From: Aeromonas sanarellii
GTDB taxonomy: Bacteria > Pseudomonadota > Gammaproteobacteria > Enterobacterales > Aeromonadaceae
Direction of reading: 5' to 3'
Assembly (NCBI RefSeq): GCF_000820085.1
Contig: NZ_CDBN01000025.1
Span: 1-43,065, forward strand
DNA: 43,065 nucleotides
A program made the position numbers and the translations under genes. Shown here one piece after another: positions 22,595 to 31,168 of the stretch (its first letter is position 1; each line of letters opens with the position of its first letter). The notes under the pieces were generated by a model. The model was not told the DNA's origin, did no database searches, and saw only the letters and a list, made by a program, of their open reading frames with translations.

Positions 22595-23986
22595 TCAGGA
22601 AGATGAAGAGCCAGAGGTATTAATAAGACTCAAGTAAGACGCTGATTGATTCATCTTGGCCAGCAGGGTGTCCAGGCCACCATAGCGCGCACGTAAACTG
22701 GCTTCATATTTCACCAGTTGAGCAGAAGCATCCGCTTCTTTTTGGGCCAGGGTACGTAGATCTGCATTAAGCGAGTCTTCTCGCTGAGCCAGTAAACCGC
22801 CAGTTTTGGAGTAATCTTCCAGTGCTGTGGCCATTTTACCCGCAACCCCATTCTCACCACCAAAGATGGCGACAACCTGCTCAAAGTTTTTGTCCAGCGC
22901 CTCATCAAACTTCTCACTATCAAGGGAGAGAACTCCCTTGTTGTCCATCTTCACACCCAGCTGGAAAATAGTGGAGAAGGTACTCGAATTATCAGAAGGA
23001 GAGATGATGGTATTACTCATCAGGTTGGTCACACTGCGAGTAACCGAGTCACCAGCGAGAGCCCCTCCATCATCCTTGCTCTGACCAGCCACCATGGTAT
23101 TGCGCTTGCCCAAGGCTTCTGTCTTGCTCACCAGGCTGTTATAGCCATCGATAAAGCTCTTGACCATGGCCTTGATGCCATCTTTATCGGTCGATATATC
23201 TACCTTGTTGGATTTCTTGGTGCCATCAGTCTCTTTATCTGACTCACGCAGCACTGTGACTTTCAAGCCCATGATGGTGCCATCGAAGGTATTGGTATCA
23301 CTGGTCAACGTGCTGCCATCGACACTGATCTCGGCACTGCTTGCGGGCTGGGTTTGAGTCAAGGAGGAGGCAAAGTTGCTCAGGCCGGTCGTGTTGCCAC
23401 TGATCTGCAGATCCTTGCCAGTGCCGCTCACACCAGAATCCATCACCAGCTTGGCCTTGCCATCCGAGGTGTTGATGATGTTGGCTGTCAGACCGAAGTT
23501 ATCACCATGGTTATTGATCTTCTTGCGTACGCTCTGCAGCGAATCACCGGCTTTGACATCCACGGAGAACGTCTTGTCCCCGGCTTTGAAGGTCAGGGTG
23601 CCATCTTCGGTGATCAGGGGATCGGTGGAGCTGTCAAAGGTCCCTTCAAACTTGCTGGTCGTTGCCAGTTTATTGACGGTGATATTGTACTGACCATTGG
23701 AGGAGCCAGCCTTGCTCTCCACCTTGAGGACAGGGTTGTCCTTGTCCTGAGTGATGTTGACGGCACGCTTGTTGAACGCATCCGTCTTAGCCATCTCTTT
23801 GAGGGAAGTGACATAAGAAGCAATGGCTGATTTTAGCTGACCCACTCCAGACAGAGTGATCTGGGCGTTTGTCTTCTTGGTAATGATCGGTTGCTGGATC
23901 TGTGCCTTTCTGGCGTCCAGACTGGCGGAAATTACACTCTCCAGATTGATACCAGACCCGGCACCTGCCGACGTTATCGTTGCCAT
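22595..23986 (-). CDS. fliD: Flagellar hook-associated protein 2, filament cap FliD (FlaH)
   Basis: A 463-aa filament-capping protein. The N-terminal FliD_N domain begins MATITSAGAGSGINLESVI, and QQPIITKKTNAQITLSGVG follows. The middle contains NGQYNITVNKLATTSKFEG and GDSLQSVRKKINNHGDNFGL. The C-terminal FliD_C part has SFIDGYNSLVSKTEALG, a coiled-coil with KEADASAQLVKYEASL and the typical end ARYGGLDTLLAKMNQSASYL. FliD forms the cap that folds flagellin at the filament tip. A very good GAGGAGG ribosome site precedes the ATG. Called flaH in Aeromonas. It follows flaG by 30 bp. Confidence 0.93.
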   Translation of the reverse strand: MATITSAGAGSGINLESVISASLDARKAQIQQPIITKKTNAQITLSGVGQLKSAIASYVTSLKEMAKTDAFNKRAVNITQDKDNPVLKVESKAGSSNGQYNITVNKLATTSKFEGTFDSSTDPLITEDGTLTFKAGDKTFSVDVKAGDSLQSVRKKINNHGDNFGLTANIINTSDGKAKLVMDSGVSGTGKDLQISGNTTGLSNFASSLTQTQPASSAEISVDGSTLTSDTNTFDGTIMGLKVTVLRESDKETDGTKKSNKVDISTDKDGIKAMVKSFIDGYNSLVSKTEALGKRNTMVAGQSKDDGGALAGDSVTRSVTNLMSNTIISPSDNSSTFSTIFQLGVKMDNKGVLSLDSEKFDEALDKNFEQVVAIFGGENGVAGKMATALEDYSKTGGLLAQREDSLNADLRTLAQKEADASAQLVKYEASLRARYGGLDTLLAKMNQSASYLSLINTSGSSSS

Positions 23987-24016
23987 TGTCTTGCCTCCTC
24001 ATTCACGATGACCGGT

Positions 24017-24442
24017 TCATATCTCGCTGTCGAACAACAAACCTATCCTGGGATTGGCTCCGGCCTCTCCTTGGCGTAAAGCCTGGATCCGCTTGTTGAT
24101 AGCAATCAATTCTTCACTAGGGATCTGACGGATCATTGATTTCGTCTCAGCATCCATGACTTTGATCACTACCTGCTCAAGCTCTTTCTCCACGCTGAAA
24201 TTGACCGTCCATCCCTGTAATTGACCGAACTCCTGCAAGTTCTGTACCTGTTTCTCAATATCTGCTTGGCTCTGTTGCATCGAAGGCGTCAACTGCTTTG
24301 ACCCTTGTTTGCCTTGCTGATGTGCAGCGCCGGCATCTTCCACCCCGCCAGAAAGCAATTGAGCGGCCACTTGGCCGCTCTTGTCACTTAGCTGTACGGA
24401 AGAGCCACTGGCAGATGACAAGTTGCCCAGTTCTGTTGTCAT
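24017..24442 (-). CDS. flaG: Flagellar protein FlaG
   Basis: A 141-aa FlaG-family protein. The N-terminal half is low-complexity (Ser/Gln/Gly-rich) and the conserved C-terminal half reads WTVNFSVEKELEQVVIKVMD then MIRQIPSEELIAINKRI, the FlaG domain. FlaG proteins influence filament length or stability in polar flagellates; the mechanism is not well defined. The ATG is preceded by GGGAGAGAG. It follows flaB by 41 bp with a small hairpin between them, so it may be partly transcribed from the flaB promoter. Confidence 0.9.
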   Translation of the reverse strand: MTTELGNLSSASGSSVQLSDKSGQVAAQLLSGGVEDAGAAHQQGKQGSKQLTPSMQQSQADIEKQVQNLQEFGQLQGWTVNFSVEKELEQVVIKVMDAETKSMIRQIPSEELIAINKRIQALRQGEAGANPRIGLLFDSEI

Positions 24443-24463
24443 CTTCTCTCTCCCATTTCAATT

Positions 24464-24476
24464 AGCCTGTCAGGCT
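24464..24476 (-). terminator. Short hairpin between flaB and flaG
   Basis: The inverted repeat AGCCTG-T-CAGGCT lies just after the flaB stop codon. It is short and lacks a clear T-run, so it may only reduce read-through from the abundant flaB transcript into flaG. Confidence 0.35.
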
Positions 24477-24483
24477 GACGACC

Positions 24484-25389
24484 TTAGCCGAGCAGAGACA
24501 GGGCTGATTGTGGACGCTGGTTGGCCTGGGCCAGGATGCTGGAGGCAGCCTGTTGCAGGATATTCTGTTTGGTCATGTTGGCGGTTTCGGTCGCAAAGTC
24601 CGCATCGCGGATACGAGAACGAGCGGCACTCAGGTTCTCGGAAACGTTGGATTGGTTACGGATAGTGGAATCGAATCGGTTCTGTACCGCCCCCAGCTCA
24701 GCCCGCTTGCTGTCAACCGCCTTGATCATAAAGTCCAAGTTCGCCATGGCAGATTGAGCAGCACTTGCCGTGGTAATGGAATTCATATTCGCAACATCTA
24801 CAGGACCGCTTCCATTAGTCACGCTATACGGCTCTTTCCCTGTCCCTGTCGCGACGGTCGCACTGCCCTTGGTAGCAGAGGCGATACCGCTGATGGTGAA
24901 AGCTGAGGTCATCTTGAAGGTGATGGTCTGACCGGCATCTGCACCCACCTGGAAGGACCCTTTGTAGCTACCATCCAGCAGCTTCTGGCCACCAAACGTG
25001 GTATCGCTGGAGATACGATCGATCTCCGTGGTCAGTTGATCGTATTCCTGCTGCAGTGCGTTACGGTCATCGGAGTTGTTGGAGCCGTTGGCAGATTGCT
25101 GGGCCAGGGTACGCATACGTTGCAGCATGGAAGTGATTTCATCCATGGCACCTTCAGCGGTCTGGGCAACGGAGATACCGTCGTTGGCGTTACGGTTCCC
25201 CTGGTCCAGACCGTTGACTTGGGAGGTCAAACGGTTAGAGATCTGCAGACCCGCCGCATCGTCTTTTGCCGTGTTGATGCGCAGACCGGAGGCCAGACGG
25301 GTGTAAGAAGTATCCAACGATTTATTGGTGTTCATCAAGTTACGCTGAGCGTTCAATGATGATGTGTTGGTATTGATATACATAGCCAT
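24484..25389 (-). CDS. flaB: Polar flagellin FlaB
   Basis: A 301-aa flagellin. It has the conserved N-terminal D0/D1 domain ([57 protein letters not shown]) and the C-terminal D1/D0 domain ([45 protein letters not shown]). The short central region (about 140-215) is rich in Ser/Thr, including [20 protein letters not shown], a likely surface for O-glycosylation by the Maf proteins. It is very similar to FlaA (26010-26921) through both ends and differs mostly in the centre. The ATG has GGAGAG upstream; expression should come from the sigma-28 site at 25575-25601. Confidence 0.95.
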   Translation of the reverse strand: MAMYINTNTSSLNAQRNLMNTNKSLDTSYTRLASGLRINTAKDDAAGLQISNRLTSQVNGLDQGNRNANDGISVAQTAEGAMDEITSMLQRMRTLAQQSANGSNNSDDRNALQQEYDQLTTEIDRISSDTTFGGQKLLDGSYKGSFQVGADAGQTITFKMTSAFTISGIASATKGSATVATGTGKEPYSVTNGSGPVDVANMNSITTASAAQSAMANLDFMIKAVDSKRAELGAVQNRFDSTIRNQSNVSENLSAARSRIRDADFATETANMTKQNILQQAASSILAQANQRPQSALSLLG

Positions 25390-25743
25390 AAAAGATCTCT
25401 CCTGATGAACAAGAAACTGCGGGCTCTGCTGTCGATACAGTCAGGATCCCACCGTTCAGATGGACAGTTTGAACGGACTGCTCCATCTGGCGGGCCCTCT
25501 GTTTGAACGTACATCGGACCCGCAGTTGCGCAAATGTTGGATTTCCGAACACCCCTCAATTTGCTTCACACTCTGTAACGGCAGCCCCTTCGAAAGCTTT
25601 AGGAAATTTATTGCCGCAATGCTCAGCAAAGTGGCAAGCATTGTCCGCCCGAGACGGAAACGGCAGTAGAAGCCATGATCACTGCGCCCTTCTTCATCTG
25701 TGCTATTGGTCCCCTCCATAAAAGCCAAGATCACCATTTTAGT
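25390..25743. other. flaB 5' leader and upstream region
   Basis: No gene. It holds the roughly 185-nt flaB leader (25390-25574) and the sigma-28 promoter, plus about 140 bp up to the sigma-54-like site. A dyad CAGATGGA...TCCATCTG (about 25457-25489) could fold in the leader and may influence translation or stability of flaB mRNA. Confidence 0.5.
25575..25601 (-). promoter_or_regulatory. Sigma-28 (FliA) promoter of flaB
   Basis: On the minus strand TAAAGCTT, 11-bp spacer, GCCGTTAC, close to the sigma-28 consensus TAAAGTTT-N11-GCCGATAA. It lies about 185 bp before the flaB ATG, giving a long leader. The flaA promoter has the same layout. Confidence 0.8.
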
Positions 25744-25759
25744 TGGCACAAATTATGCT
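25744..25759 (+). promoter_or_regulatory. Near-consensus sigma-54 (RpoN) promoter reading away from flaB
   Basis: The plus strand reads TTGGCACAAATTATGCTT. The consensus is TGGCACR-N4-TTGCW; here only one core base differs (ATGCT), and the GG and GC dinucleotides are exactly 10 bp apart. No open reading frame follows it; it points into structured non-coding DNA that ends in a terminator. Transcription would begin near 25770. An activator such as FlrA or FlrC would be needed (known for sigma-54). Confidence 0.65.
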
Positions 25760-25790
25760 TATTACTTTTGCCGCCAGGTTTCTGGCGCCC

Positions 25791-25815
25791 ATAAAAAAGG
25801 CCGACAAAGTCGGCC
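25791..25815 (-). terminator. Rho-independent terminator of the flaA transcript
   Basis: On the minus strand a 7-bp perfect stem GGCCGAC / GTCGGCC with a TTT loop is followed by TTTTTTA. It lies about 200 bp after the flaA stop codon, giving flaA a long 3' UTR. Confidence 0.8.
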
Positions 25816-25964
25816 AAAGAAGAGCTTACGCTCAGGAGAACAACCTCGAGGATGACAGAGTGAACGATCTGGGCAACACTCGAGGGGTATACCAATAAGA
25901 GAACTTCTCTTTAGATAGAACAAGGCGTAAATCCGAACACCCCATTGTTCCATCTTGTTTACCA

Positions 25965-25998
25965 GGGCGGCCTGAACAACCGCCCTTTTCTTTTTCTC
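25965..25998 (+). terminator. Rho-independent terminator on the plus strand between flaA and flaB
   Basis: Stem GGGCGG / CCGCCC (25965-25985) followed on the plus strand by TTTTCTTTTTC. The minus strand has no T-run after the stem, so it points to a plus-strand transcript that ends just before the flaA stop codon, although no plus-strand gene is here. Confidence 0.7.
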
Positions 25999-26009
25999 GG
26001 ATATTTAAT

Positions 26010-26921
26010 TTAGCCCTGTAACAGGGAGAGTGCAGACTGCGGGCGCTGGTTGGCTTGCGACAGTATGCTTGAAGCCGCCTGTTGCAGAATATTCTGCTTG
26101 GTCATATTGGCGGTCTCGACCGCAAAGTCTGCATCACGGATCCGGGAGCGCGCGGCAGTCACGTTTTCCGAAATGTTGGACTGGTTGCGAATGGTTGAAT
26201 CGAAGCGGTTTTGCACGGCCCCCAACTCGGCACGCTTGCTATCCACCGCCTGGATCATAAAGTCCAAGTTAGCCATCGCCAGTTGGGCACTGCTTGCTTG
26301 CGAGATGGTCTTCACATCTGCAGCAGTAACGGCAGTCCCTGCTGTCTTGTCCACGGCATAGGGTTCTTTGCCTGTTCCCGTCGAGACGGTGGCGCTGCCT
26401 TTAGTTGCCGATGCAATACCGTCAATGGTGAAAGCCGTGGTCATTCTGAAGGTGATTGTTTGACCAGCATCGGCACCGACCTGGAAGGAGCCGACATAAC
26501 CGCCGTTAAGCAGGTTCTGCCCACCGAAGGTGGTGTCTTTGGCGACGCGATCAATTTCCGTCATCAGTTGGCTGTATTCCTGTTGCAGTGCAGTACGGTC
26601 ATCAGAGTTGTTTGAACCGTTCGCAGATTGCTGAGCCAGGGTACGCATACGCTGCAGCATGGAGGTTACTTCATCCATGGCCCCTTCGGCGGTCTGAGCG
26701 ACGGAGATGCCGTCGTTGGCGTTGCGGTTACCCTGATCCAGACCGTTGATCTGGGAGGTCAGACGGTTGGAGATCTGCAGACCTGCCGCATCGTCCTTGG
26801 CAGTATTGATTCGCAGGCCGGAGGCCAGACGGGTGTAAGAGGTGTCCAGGGATTTGGTGCTGTTCATCATGTTACGCTGGGCGTTGAGCGATGAAACGTT
26901 GGTATTGATATACAGACTCAT
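26010..26921 (-). CDS. flaA: Polar flagellin FlaA
   Basis: A 303-aa flagellin, the first gene of the polar flagellin locus. D0/D1 segments include [19 protein letters not shown] and [18 protein letters not shown] at the N-terminus, and [19 protein letters not shown] and [13 protein letters not shown] at the end. The central variable part has [20 protein letters not shown] and several Thr/Ser residues available for O-linked pseudaminic acid glycans. It is the closest relative of FlaB in the window. The start has AGGAGAAG upstream, and a sigma-28 promoter lies about 77 bp before the ATG. Exported by the flagellar type III system after Maf glycosylation and FliS binding (family knowledge). Confidence 0.95.
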   Translation of the reverse strand: MSLYINTNVSSLNAQRNMMNSTKSLDTSYTRLASGLRINTAKDDAAGLQISNRLTSQINGLDQGNRNANDGISVAQTAEGAMDEVTSMLQRMRTLAQQSANGSNNSDDRTALQQEYSQLMTEIDRVAKDTTFGGQNLLNGGYVGSFQVGADAGQTITFRMTTAFTIDGIASATKGSATVSTGTGKEPYAVDKTAGTAVTAADVKTISQASSAQLAMANLDFMIQAVDSKRAELGAVQNRFDSTIRNQSNISENVTAARSRIRDADFAVETANMTKQNILQQAASSILSQANQRPQSALSLLQG

Positions 26922-26997
26922 GATTCTTCTCCTAAGCTATTAAAATTTAACTTTAATTCACTCAGGCTTTATTTTGTTTTGTGCCTGATATGTTTAG

Positions 26998-27024
26998 TTA
27001 ACGGCGTCTTTTAGTAAGACTTTA
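26998..27024 (-). promoter_or_regulatory. Sigma-28 (FliA) promoter of flaA
   Basis: On the minus strand TAAAGTCT, 11-bp spacer, GCCGTTAA, one of the closest possible matches to the FliA consensus. The -10 element ends about 77 bp before the flaA ATG, and the leader is AT-rich with a good AGGAGAAG ribosome site. Confidence 0.88.
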
Positions 27025-27303
27025 ATTTCTTTTTTCTGCCTTTATGGCAGTAATTGCCGCCTAACCTATATATCGGCCTCTATCCCCCACTCTTGAGAAA
27101 AAAATCGGAGTTTTTTGCCATGGTGCGCTGCACACCCACGAGCAGAGGCCCGGGCCCCGCACCAGACATGGCGTTGTGGTCACTCTCCACCCGTCTCCCA
27201 GAAACCGGCGCTGGCTCCCACTTTTGCACGCCAGCATTGCTCATCCCCACGGCTTGCCCCTAAAATCGCCGCCCCATCATCTATTGGACGTGAGTTGTTC
27301 TCC
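27025..27303. other. Spacer between flaA promoter and TRIC channel gene
   Basis: No gene. A short hairpin CTGCC/GGCAG lies about 27037-27051 behind the flaA promoter. An A6/T6 dyad around 27098-27117 has no obvious function. The promoter of the plus-strand channel gene must lie here but I cannot point to it. Confidence 0.4.
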
Positions 27304-27936
27304 ATGCAGACTCTGGTTGAGCAGATCGTTTACATCAGCGACATGTTTGGTACTGCGGTATTCGCGTTTTCGGGGGTCCTGGTGGCGGGTCGTCTCAGAA
27401 TGGACGGCTTTGGCGTCATGGTGCTGGCCGCGGTGACTGCCATCGGTGGCGGCACCATCCGCGACATGATCCTGGGGGCGACCCCGGTGTTCTGGGTTCG
27501 CGACCCTCTCTACATCTGGGTGGTGATCGCCACGGCCCTCGTCGGCATGTGGATGGTCAAGTTGCCTCGCCGCATGCCCTGGTATGTGCTGCCGGTGGCG
27601 GACGCCTTCGGTCTCGCACTCTTTACCGTGATCGGGGCCCAGAAGGCGCTCAATTTCGGCACACCCGGGCTCATTGCGGTGATCATGGGGACCATGACCG
27701 GCGTCGCGGGTGGCATGATCCGGGACGTGCTGGCCCGGGAGGTGCCCATGGTGCTGCAAAAGGAGATCTACGCCACCGCCTGCATCCTGGGGGGCATCCT
27801 CTATACCCTGTCGCTGGAAGTGGGAGTGGACAGGGTGAGCGCCATGCTCATCAGCATGCTGGGGGTATTCGGCCTGCGGGTGGCGGCCATCTACTGGCAT
27901 CTCTCCCTGCCCACCTTCTCGCTGCAGCGCAACTGA
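27304..27936 (+). CDS. TRIC-family cation channel (UPF0126, YicG/YadS-like)
   Basis: A 210-aa inner-membrane protein with two repeated UPF0126 units, giving about seven hydrophobic segments. The first unit holds [20 protein letters not shown] and the second [20 protein letters not shown]; the G-G-G/A-x-I-R-D motif is the signature that lines the pore in bacterial TRIC channels. Start is the ATG at 27304, where homology begins; the longer open frame upstream is not coding in character. Probably monocistronic. Confidence 0.85.
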   Translation: MQTLVEQIVYISDMFGTAVFAFSGVLVAGRLRMDGFGVMVLAAVTAIGGGTIRDMILGATPVFWVRDPLYIWVVIATALVGMWMVKLPRRMPWYVLPVADAFGLALFTVIGAQKALNFGTPGLIAVIMGTMTGVAGGMIRDVLAREVPMVLQKEIYATACILGGILYTLSLEVGVDRVSAMLISMLGVFGLRVAAIYWHLSLPTFSLQRN

Positions 27937-28037
27937 GGAACGCCGGAGTGGGCGAGATCCCATCCCGACAGGGACAAGATTGAACCAAGTCGGCTTTTCT
28001 GTTGTCATACAGGGGTCGTTTCAAGCCGGAATACCTC

Positions 28038-28430
28038 ATGCAAAAACTTGGGCTCATTACCACGCTGACGCTGATGATGGTGGCGGCGGCTCATGCGGGG
28101 GCACAGACCCTGTTCGGGCGTCTGGCATCCACCCCGGTGCAGCAGTTCAACCAGCAGATCCGTCAGGCGAGCAGCAATCAGCAAGGCTGGGTCAACGACT
28201 ATCGCGAGGTGGCTCGCCGCTTCGTGGGCCATGAAGACGTCCCCACCCGCATCCATGCCCAGCAGTTGGACAACGATCTCGTGCTTTCGGTGGCTCTCGA
28301 TGGCCAGCGGAACGACATGCTCTATATCCTGACCCTGTTTCGCAGCAACAACCTGTGGCAGATGCGTCAGGCGGAGATGGGCTGGCGCTGCCAGGGCCAG
28401 GAGACCTTTACCCCGGTTCCCTATCCTTGA
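28038..28430 (+). CDS. Small predicted exported protein of unknown function
   Basis: A 130-aa protein with a clear Sec signal peptide: MQKLGLITTLTLMM then VAAAHA, cleavage near residues 20-22. The mature part is polar, with no cysteine pattern except one Cys in GWRCQGQE. I recognise no family. The ATG at 28038 places the signal peptide at the very start; a further-upstream ATG would add 12 charged residues. It lies before a strong terminator, so it is probably a single-gene unit. Confidence 0.65.
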   Translation: MQKLGLITTLTLMMVAAAHAGAQTLFGRLASTPVQQFNQQIRQASSNQQGWVNDYREVARRFVGHEDVPTRIHAQQLDNDLVLSVALDGQRNDMLYILTLFRSNNLWQMRQAEMGWRCQGQETFTPVPYP

Positions 28431-28454
28431 CCCTCTGCATCCATGGAAGTGAAA

Positions 28455-28485
28455 TAAAAAATCCGGCGCCTTGGCCGGATTTTTT
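28455..28485. terminator. Bidirectional rho-independent terminator
   Basis: The stem ATCCGGC / GCCGGAT is flanked by A6 on the left and T6 on the right. It lies between the small exported protein (+) and thiI (-), whose 3' ends converge, and should stop both. Confidence 0.92.
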
Positions 28486-28504
28486 ATGGGCGAGGGTCGA
28501 CCGC

Positions 28505-29953
28505 TCAGGGACGATAGACCTTGACGTTGGCAAAGCCCTTCTCCTTGAGGTAAAGCGCCTGCAACTTGCTCATCACGCCGCGATCGCAGTAGAGCAGGTA
28601 GGTCTTCTCTTGCGGCAGATCGCCAAAGGCGGTGGCCAGCTTGAAGAAGGGGATGTGCAGCACCTCGCGCCCTTCCACCACCAGCGGCTTCTCGTCGTGC
28701 TCCTCCACGGAGCGGATATCCAGGATCACCTCGTCATCACCGGTCGCGGCCGTGGTCTCCACCTCCTGCACCTCGGCGGCGGTCTCCTCACCGATGCGGC
28801 GGATATCGAGGTAACGGGCCTCGGCCACCACCTTGTCCAGAATGGCGAAGTCGAAGTTGGCCTCTTCCGCCTCGATGCGGGAGAGCTCGGCCTTCACGGT
28901 CGGTTTCTTGGAGATGACGCCGCAATACTCCGGCATGGTCTCGGCGAACTCCAGGGTGCCGATGCGACGGGCTTCGCCGATGATGTCCGGCTTGTCCCAG
29001 GTGATGAGGGGGCGCAGGATCACCTTGTCGGTCACCCGGTCGATGACGTTCAGGTTGGTCAAGGTCTGGCTGGAGACCTGGCCCACGCACTCGCCGGTCA
29101 CCAGGGCCGGGATCTGGAACTCGTCGGCCACCTTGGCGGCGGCGCGCATCATCATCCGCTTGAGCACCACCCCCATCTGACCGTTGTCGATCTTCTCAAG
29201 GATCTCGGCCACCACGGGCTCGAAGTCCACCGCGGTGAAACGCACCCGATGGGAAGAGCCGAAGCGGTTCCACAGGTGATAGGCCACCTGCTTGACGCCG
29301 ATCTCGTGAGCCGCACCGCCCAGATTGAAGAAGCAGTAGTGCACGCGGCAGCCGCGCTTGATGAACTGGAAGGAGGCCACACCGGAGTCAAAACCGCCGG
29401 AGAGCAGGCTCAGCACATCTTCCTGAGTCGCGATGGGCATGCCGCTCAGGCCCTGATGGATGGCGCTGACGATGAAGAGCTCCTCGCCGTCGATCTCGAG
29501 GTTGATCTTCACGTCCGGGTTCTTGAGGCGCACGCCGTTGCTCACGCAGTGCTGGTTCAGGCCGCCACCCACGTAGCGCTCGATCTCCAGCGAAGAGAAC
29601 TCGTGCTTCCCGTGGCGCTTGGCGCGCACGCAGAAGGTCTTGCCTTCGAGCTGGTCACCCCAGACGGCTTTCACCTGCTCGAAGATGTCGTGCAGGTCGG
29701 TAAACTTGCTGGCCTGCACCTCGAGGAAGGCCTGGATGCCGGGGATGCAGGCGAGCGCTTCGATGGCCTGCTCGCGGAACTGGTCGTTACGGGAGCTCAC
29801 GATCAGCTTGTCCCAGTCCATCCGCACCCGGGCATCGTCGTCGAAGCGGCGCAGGACATTGCGGATGTTGCCCTGCAGTATCTTGATGAAGCGCTGGCGA
29901 ACCGACTTGCTCTTGATGGTGATTTCCGGGAACAGCTTGATAATGAACTTCAT
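28505..29953 (-). CDS. thiI: tRNA 4-thiouridine synthase ThiI
   Basis: A 482-aa ThiI, the same length as the E. coli enzyme. The N-terminal ferredoxin-like and THUMP part begins [20 protein letters not shown]. The PP-loop is [13 protein letters not shown] (about 184-196). The C-terminal rhodanese domain ends with the active-site cysteine loop [11 protein letters not shown]. The enzyme thiolates U8 of tRNA and supplies sulfur for thiazole synthesis in bacteria with this rhodanese domain (known). It has its own divergent promoter region with the DUF6236-like gene. Confidence 0.95.
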   Translation of the reverse strand: MKFIIKLFPEITIKSKSVRQRFIKILQGNIRNVLRRFDDDARVRMDWDKLIVSSRNDQFREQAIEALACIPGIQAFLEVQASKFTDLHDIFEQVKAVWGDQLEGKTFCVRAKRHGKHEFSSLEIERYVGGGLNQHCVSNGVRLKNPDVKINLEIDGEELFIVSAIHQGLSGMPIATQEDVLSLLSGGFDSGVASFQFIKRGCRVHYCFFNLGGAAHEIGVKQVAYHLWNRFGSSHRVRFTAVDFEPVVAEILEKIDNGQMGVVLKRMMMRAAAKVADEFQIPALVTGECVGQVSSQTLTNLNVIDRVTDKVILRPLITWDKPDIIGEARRIGTLEFAETMPEYCGVISKKPTVKAELSRIEAEEANFDFAILDKVVAEARYLDIRRIGEETAAEVQEVETTAATGDDEVILDIRSVEEHDEKPLVVEGREVLHIPFFKLATAFGDLPQEKTYLLYCDRGVMSKLQALYLKEKGFANVKVYRP

Positions 29954-30117
29954 GGTATTGACTCGGGTGGCCTCGATTTAAGGGCGCGAATTATATCAGA
30001 ACTTTGTGGCCAGCGCCTACTGGATGAGCGGCCGCTCACATTCCCCCACGCAATGTTTGCCGCACCCTGGCCATCTTGCGTATATTCCCCAGCCTGCGCC
30101 CCGGCAACACGGCACCC
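29954..30117. promoter_or_regulatory. Divergent spacer between thiI and DUF6236-like gene
   Basis: 164 bp hold the start regions of two divergent genes. AATTATATCA near 29990-29999 might contain a -10 for thiI, but no convincing -35 pairs with it. Nothing else stands out. Confidence 0.35.
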
Positions 30118-31077
30118 ATGAAAACCCATATTTACTACCCCGGCATGGAAGTGCGGGATGAACTCTGGCTCAAGTTTGCCCTGCTCTATCTGGAGCGGCT
30201 CGCCTTCGTCTTCACCGTCAGTGAAAAGAGCGGCCTCACCGCCCTGCTGGAGACCCTGCGCCGGCAGACCGACCTGCTGGCCGAACCGCCAGCACCCGCC
30301 TTCTTCGCCGCCATCACGCCCCAGCTCGAGAACCAGATTACCGGCCTGGTTGCCCCCGACTTCGTCCGCCACAAGGTGTTTGGCAACAAGGAGTTGATCG
30401 GTCGCTGGCGCATGCCGGCCAATCACGACTGCTTCTGTCCGGCCCAAGCGGGGCTGGAGCGGCTGCACGGCTTTTGTCTGGCTCACGGTTTTGCCAGCCT
30501 GGAGGAGGGCGGGTTCAGGATGGCGCGCCGCTTTGCCAACCTGATCTCCATGCGGCTCGCCCGCGAGTGGGCACTCGCCAATGAGGGGGCCTTGATTACG
30601 GATCACGACTATCTGGACCGGCTGCTCCATCTGCTCGAGTCCCGCTACCACAACAGAGGCGGCCAGGATTGCTTCCACCTCGAGATCCCGCTGCGAGTGC
30701 CCGCCAACTTAAGCGAGATCCCCGTTGCAGAGCTTATTGCCCTGCGCGGGCGCAGCGGTTTTCGCCAACAGCTGGCCGAGTTTCATCAGGCGCTCGACGC
30801 CCTGCTCGCCATGCTGGGCAGCGGCTACGCCGAGCCCGCCGTGCTGACCCGTTTCGAGCAGGCACAGCAGGGGCTCAACCCGCTGCTGGGGCCCGAGACG
30901 GTCAGCCTGCCGCTCACCACCCTGATCAGCACCAGCCTGCCCGCCATGGCGATGATCCACCGCCTCAAGGCGAGCCACCCGGACAGCCCCCTGGTGTTTC
31001 ACCCCATCAAAAAGAGCCACTTCCACCAGCGCAAGAGTCAGCACTTCTTCACCCGGTTGGGCCAGGTCAAGCCCTGA
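30118..31077 (+). CDS. DUF6236-like protein of unknown function
   Basis: A 319-aa protein. The N-terminus THIYYPGMEVRDELWLKFAL then LYLERLAFV resembles the DUF6236 pattern Y-Y-P...W-L-K-x-A-L-L-Y as I recall it; the assignment is tentative. No signal peptide or membrane spans are seen. A long helical region follows (FRQQLAEFHQALDALLAML). The C-terminus is basic (HPIKKSHFHQRKSQHFF). The ATG at 30118 starts at the conserved N-terminal pattern; an alternative TTG start 14 codons upstream is unlikely. Function unknown. Confidence 0.6.
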   Translation: MKTHIYYPGMEVRDELWLKFALLYLERLAFVFTVSEKSGLTALLETLRRQTDLLAEPPAPAFFAAITPQLENQITGLVAPDFVRHKVFGNKELIGRWRMPANHDCFCPAQAGLERLHGFCLAHGFASLEEGGFRMARRFANLISMRLAREWALANEGALITDHDYLDRLLHLLESRYHNRGGQDCFHLEIPLRVPANLSEIPVAELIALRGRSGFRQQLAEFHQALDALLAMLGSGYAEPAVLTRFEQAQQGLNPLLGPETVSLPLTTLISTSLPAMAMIHRLKASHPDSPLVFHPIKKSHFHQRKSQHFFTRLGQVKP

Positions 31078-31112
31078 GCCGGTCGGCGCCCAGCCGAAGG
31101 TGGATAACCCCT

Positions 31113-31136
31113 GGCATCGGAGCCATCCCCGATGCC
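31113..31136 (+). terminator. Hairpin after DUF6236-like gene
   Basis: The 8-bp perfect stem GGCATCGG / CCGATGCC with an 8-nt loop lies 36 bp after the stop. There is no T-run, so it could be a weak or factor-dependent terminator between this gene and the convergent pbpC. Confidence 0.5.
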
Positions 31137-31168
31137 GTCAATATTCTGGCGCCTGCCATGGAGCCCCC

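Larger units (their letters stand above)
25770..25999 (+). ncRNA. Candidate structured RNA, antisense to the flaA 3' UTR
   Basis: A roughly 230-nt stretch from a sigma-54-like promoter to a rho-independent terminator with no credible ORF. It contains consecutive inverted repeats: CGCCAG/CTGGCG (25772-25787), GGCCGAC/GTCGGCC (25799-25815), GAGC/GCTC (25822-25833), CCTCGAG/CTCGAGG (25844-25885), AAGAGAA/TTCTCTT (25897-25911), then the terminator stem. It is wholly complementary to the region just downstream of flaA, so it would pair with any flaA read-through RNA. A processed flaA 3' UTR RNA on the minus strand is the alternative reading. Confidence 0.5.

Noticed and set aside
28355..30121. 588-aa plus-strand open frame opposite thiI
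   Set aside because: It is antisense to thiI and rich in His/Leu/Gly/Asp as shadow frames of GC-rich genes are; no domain is recognisable.
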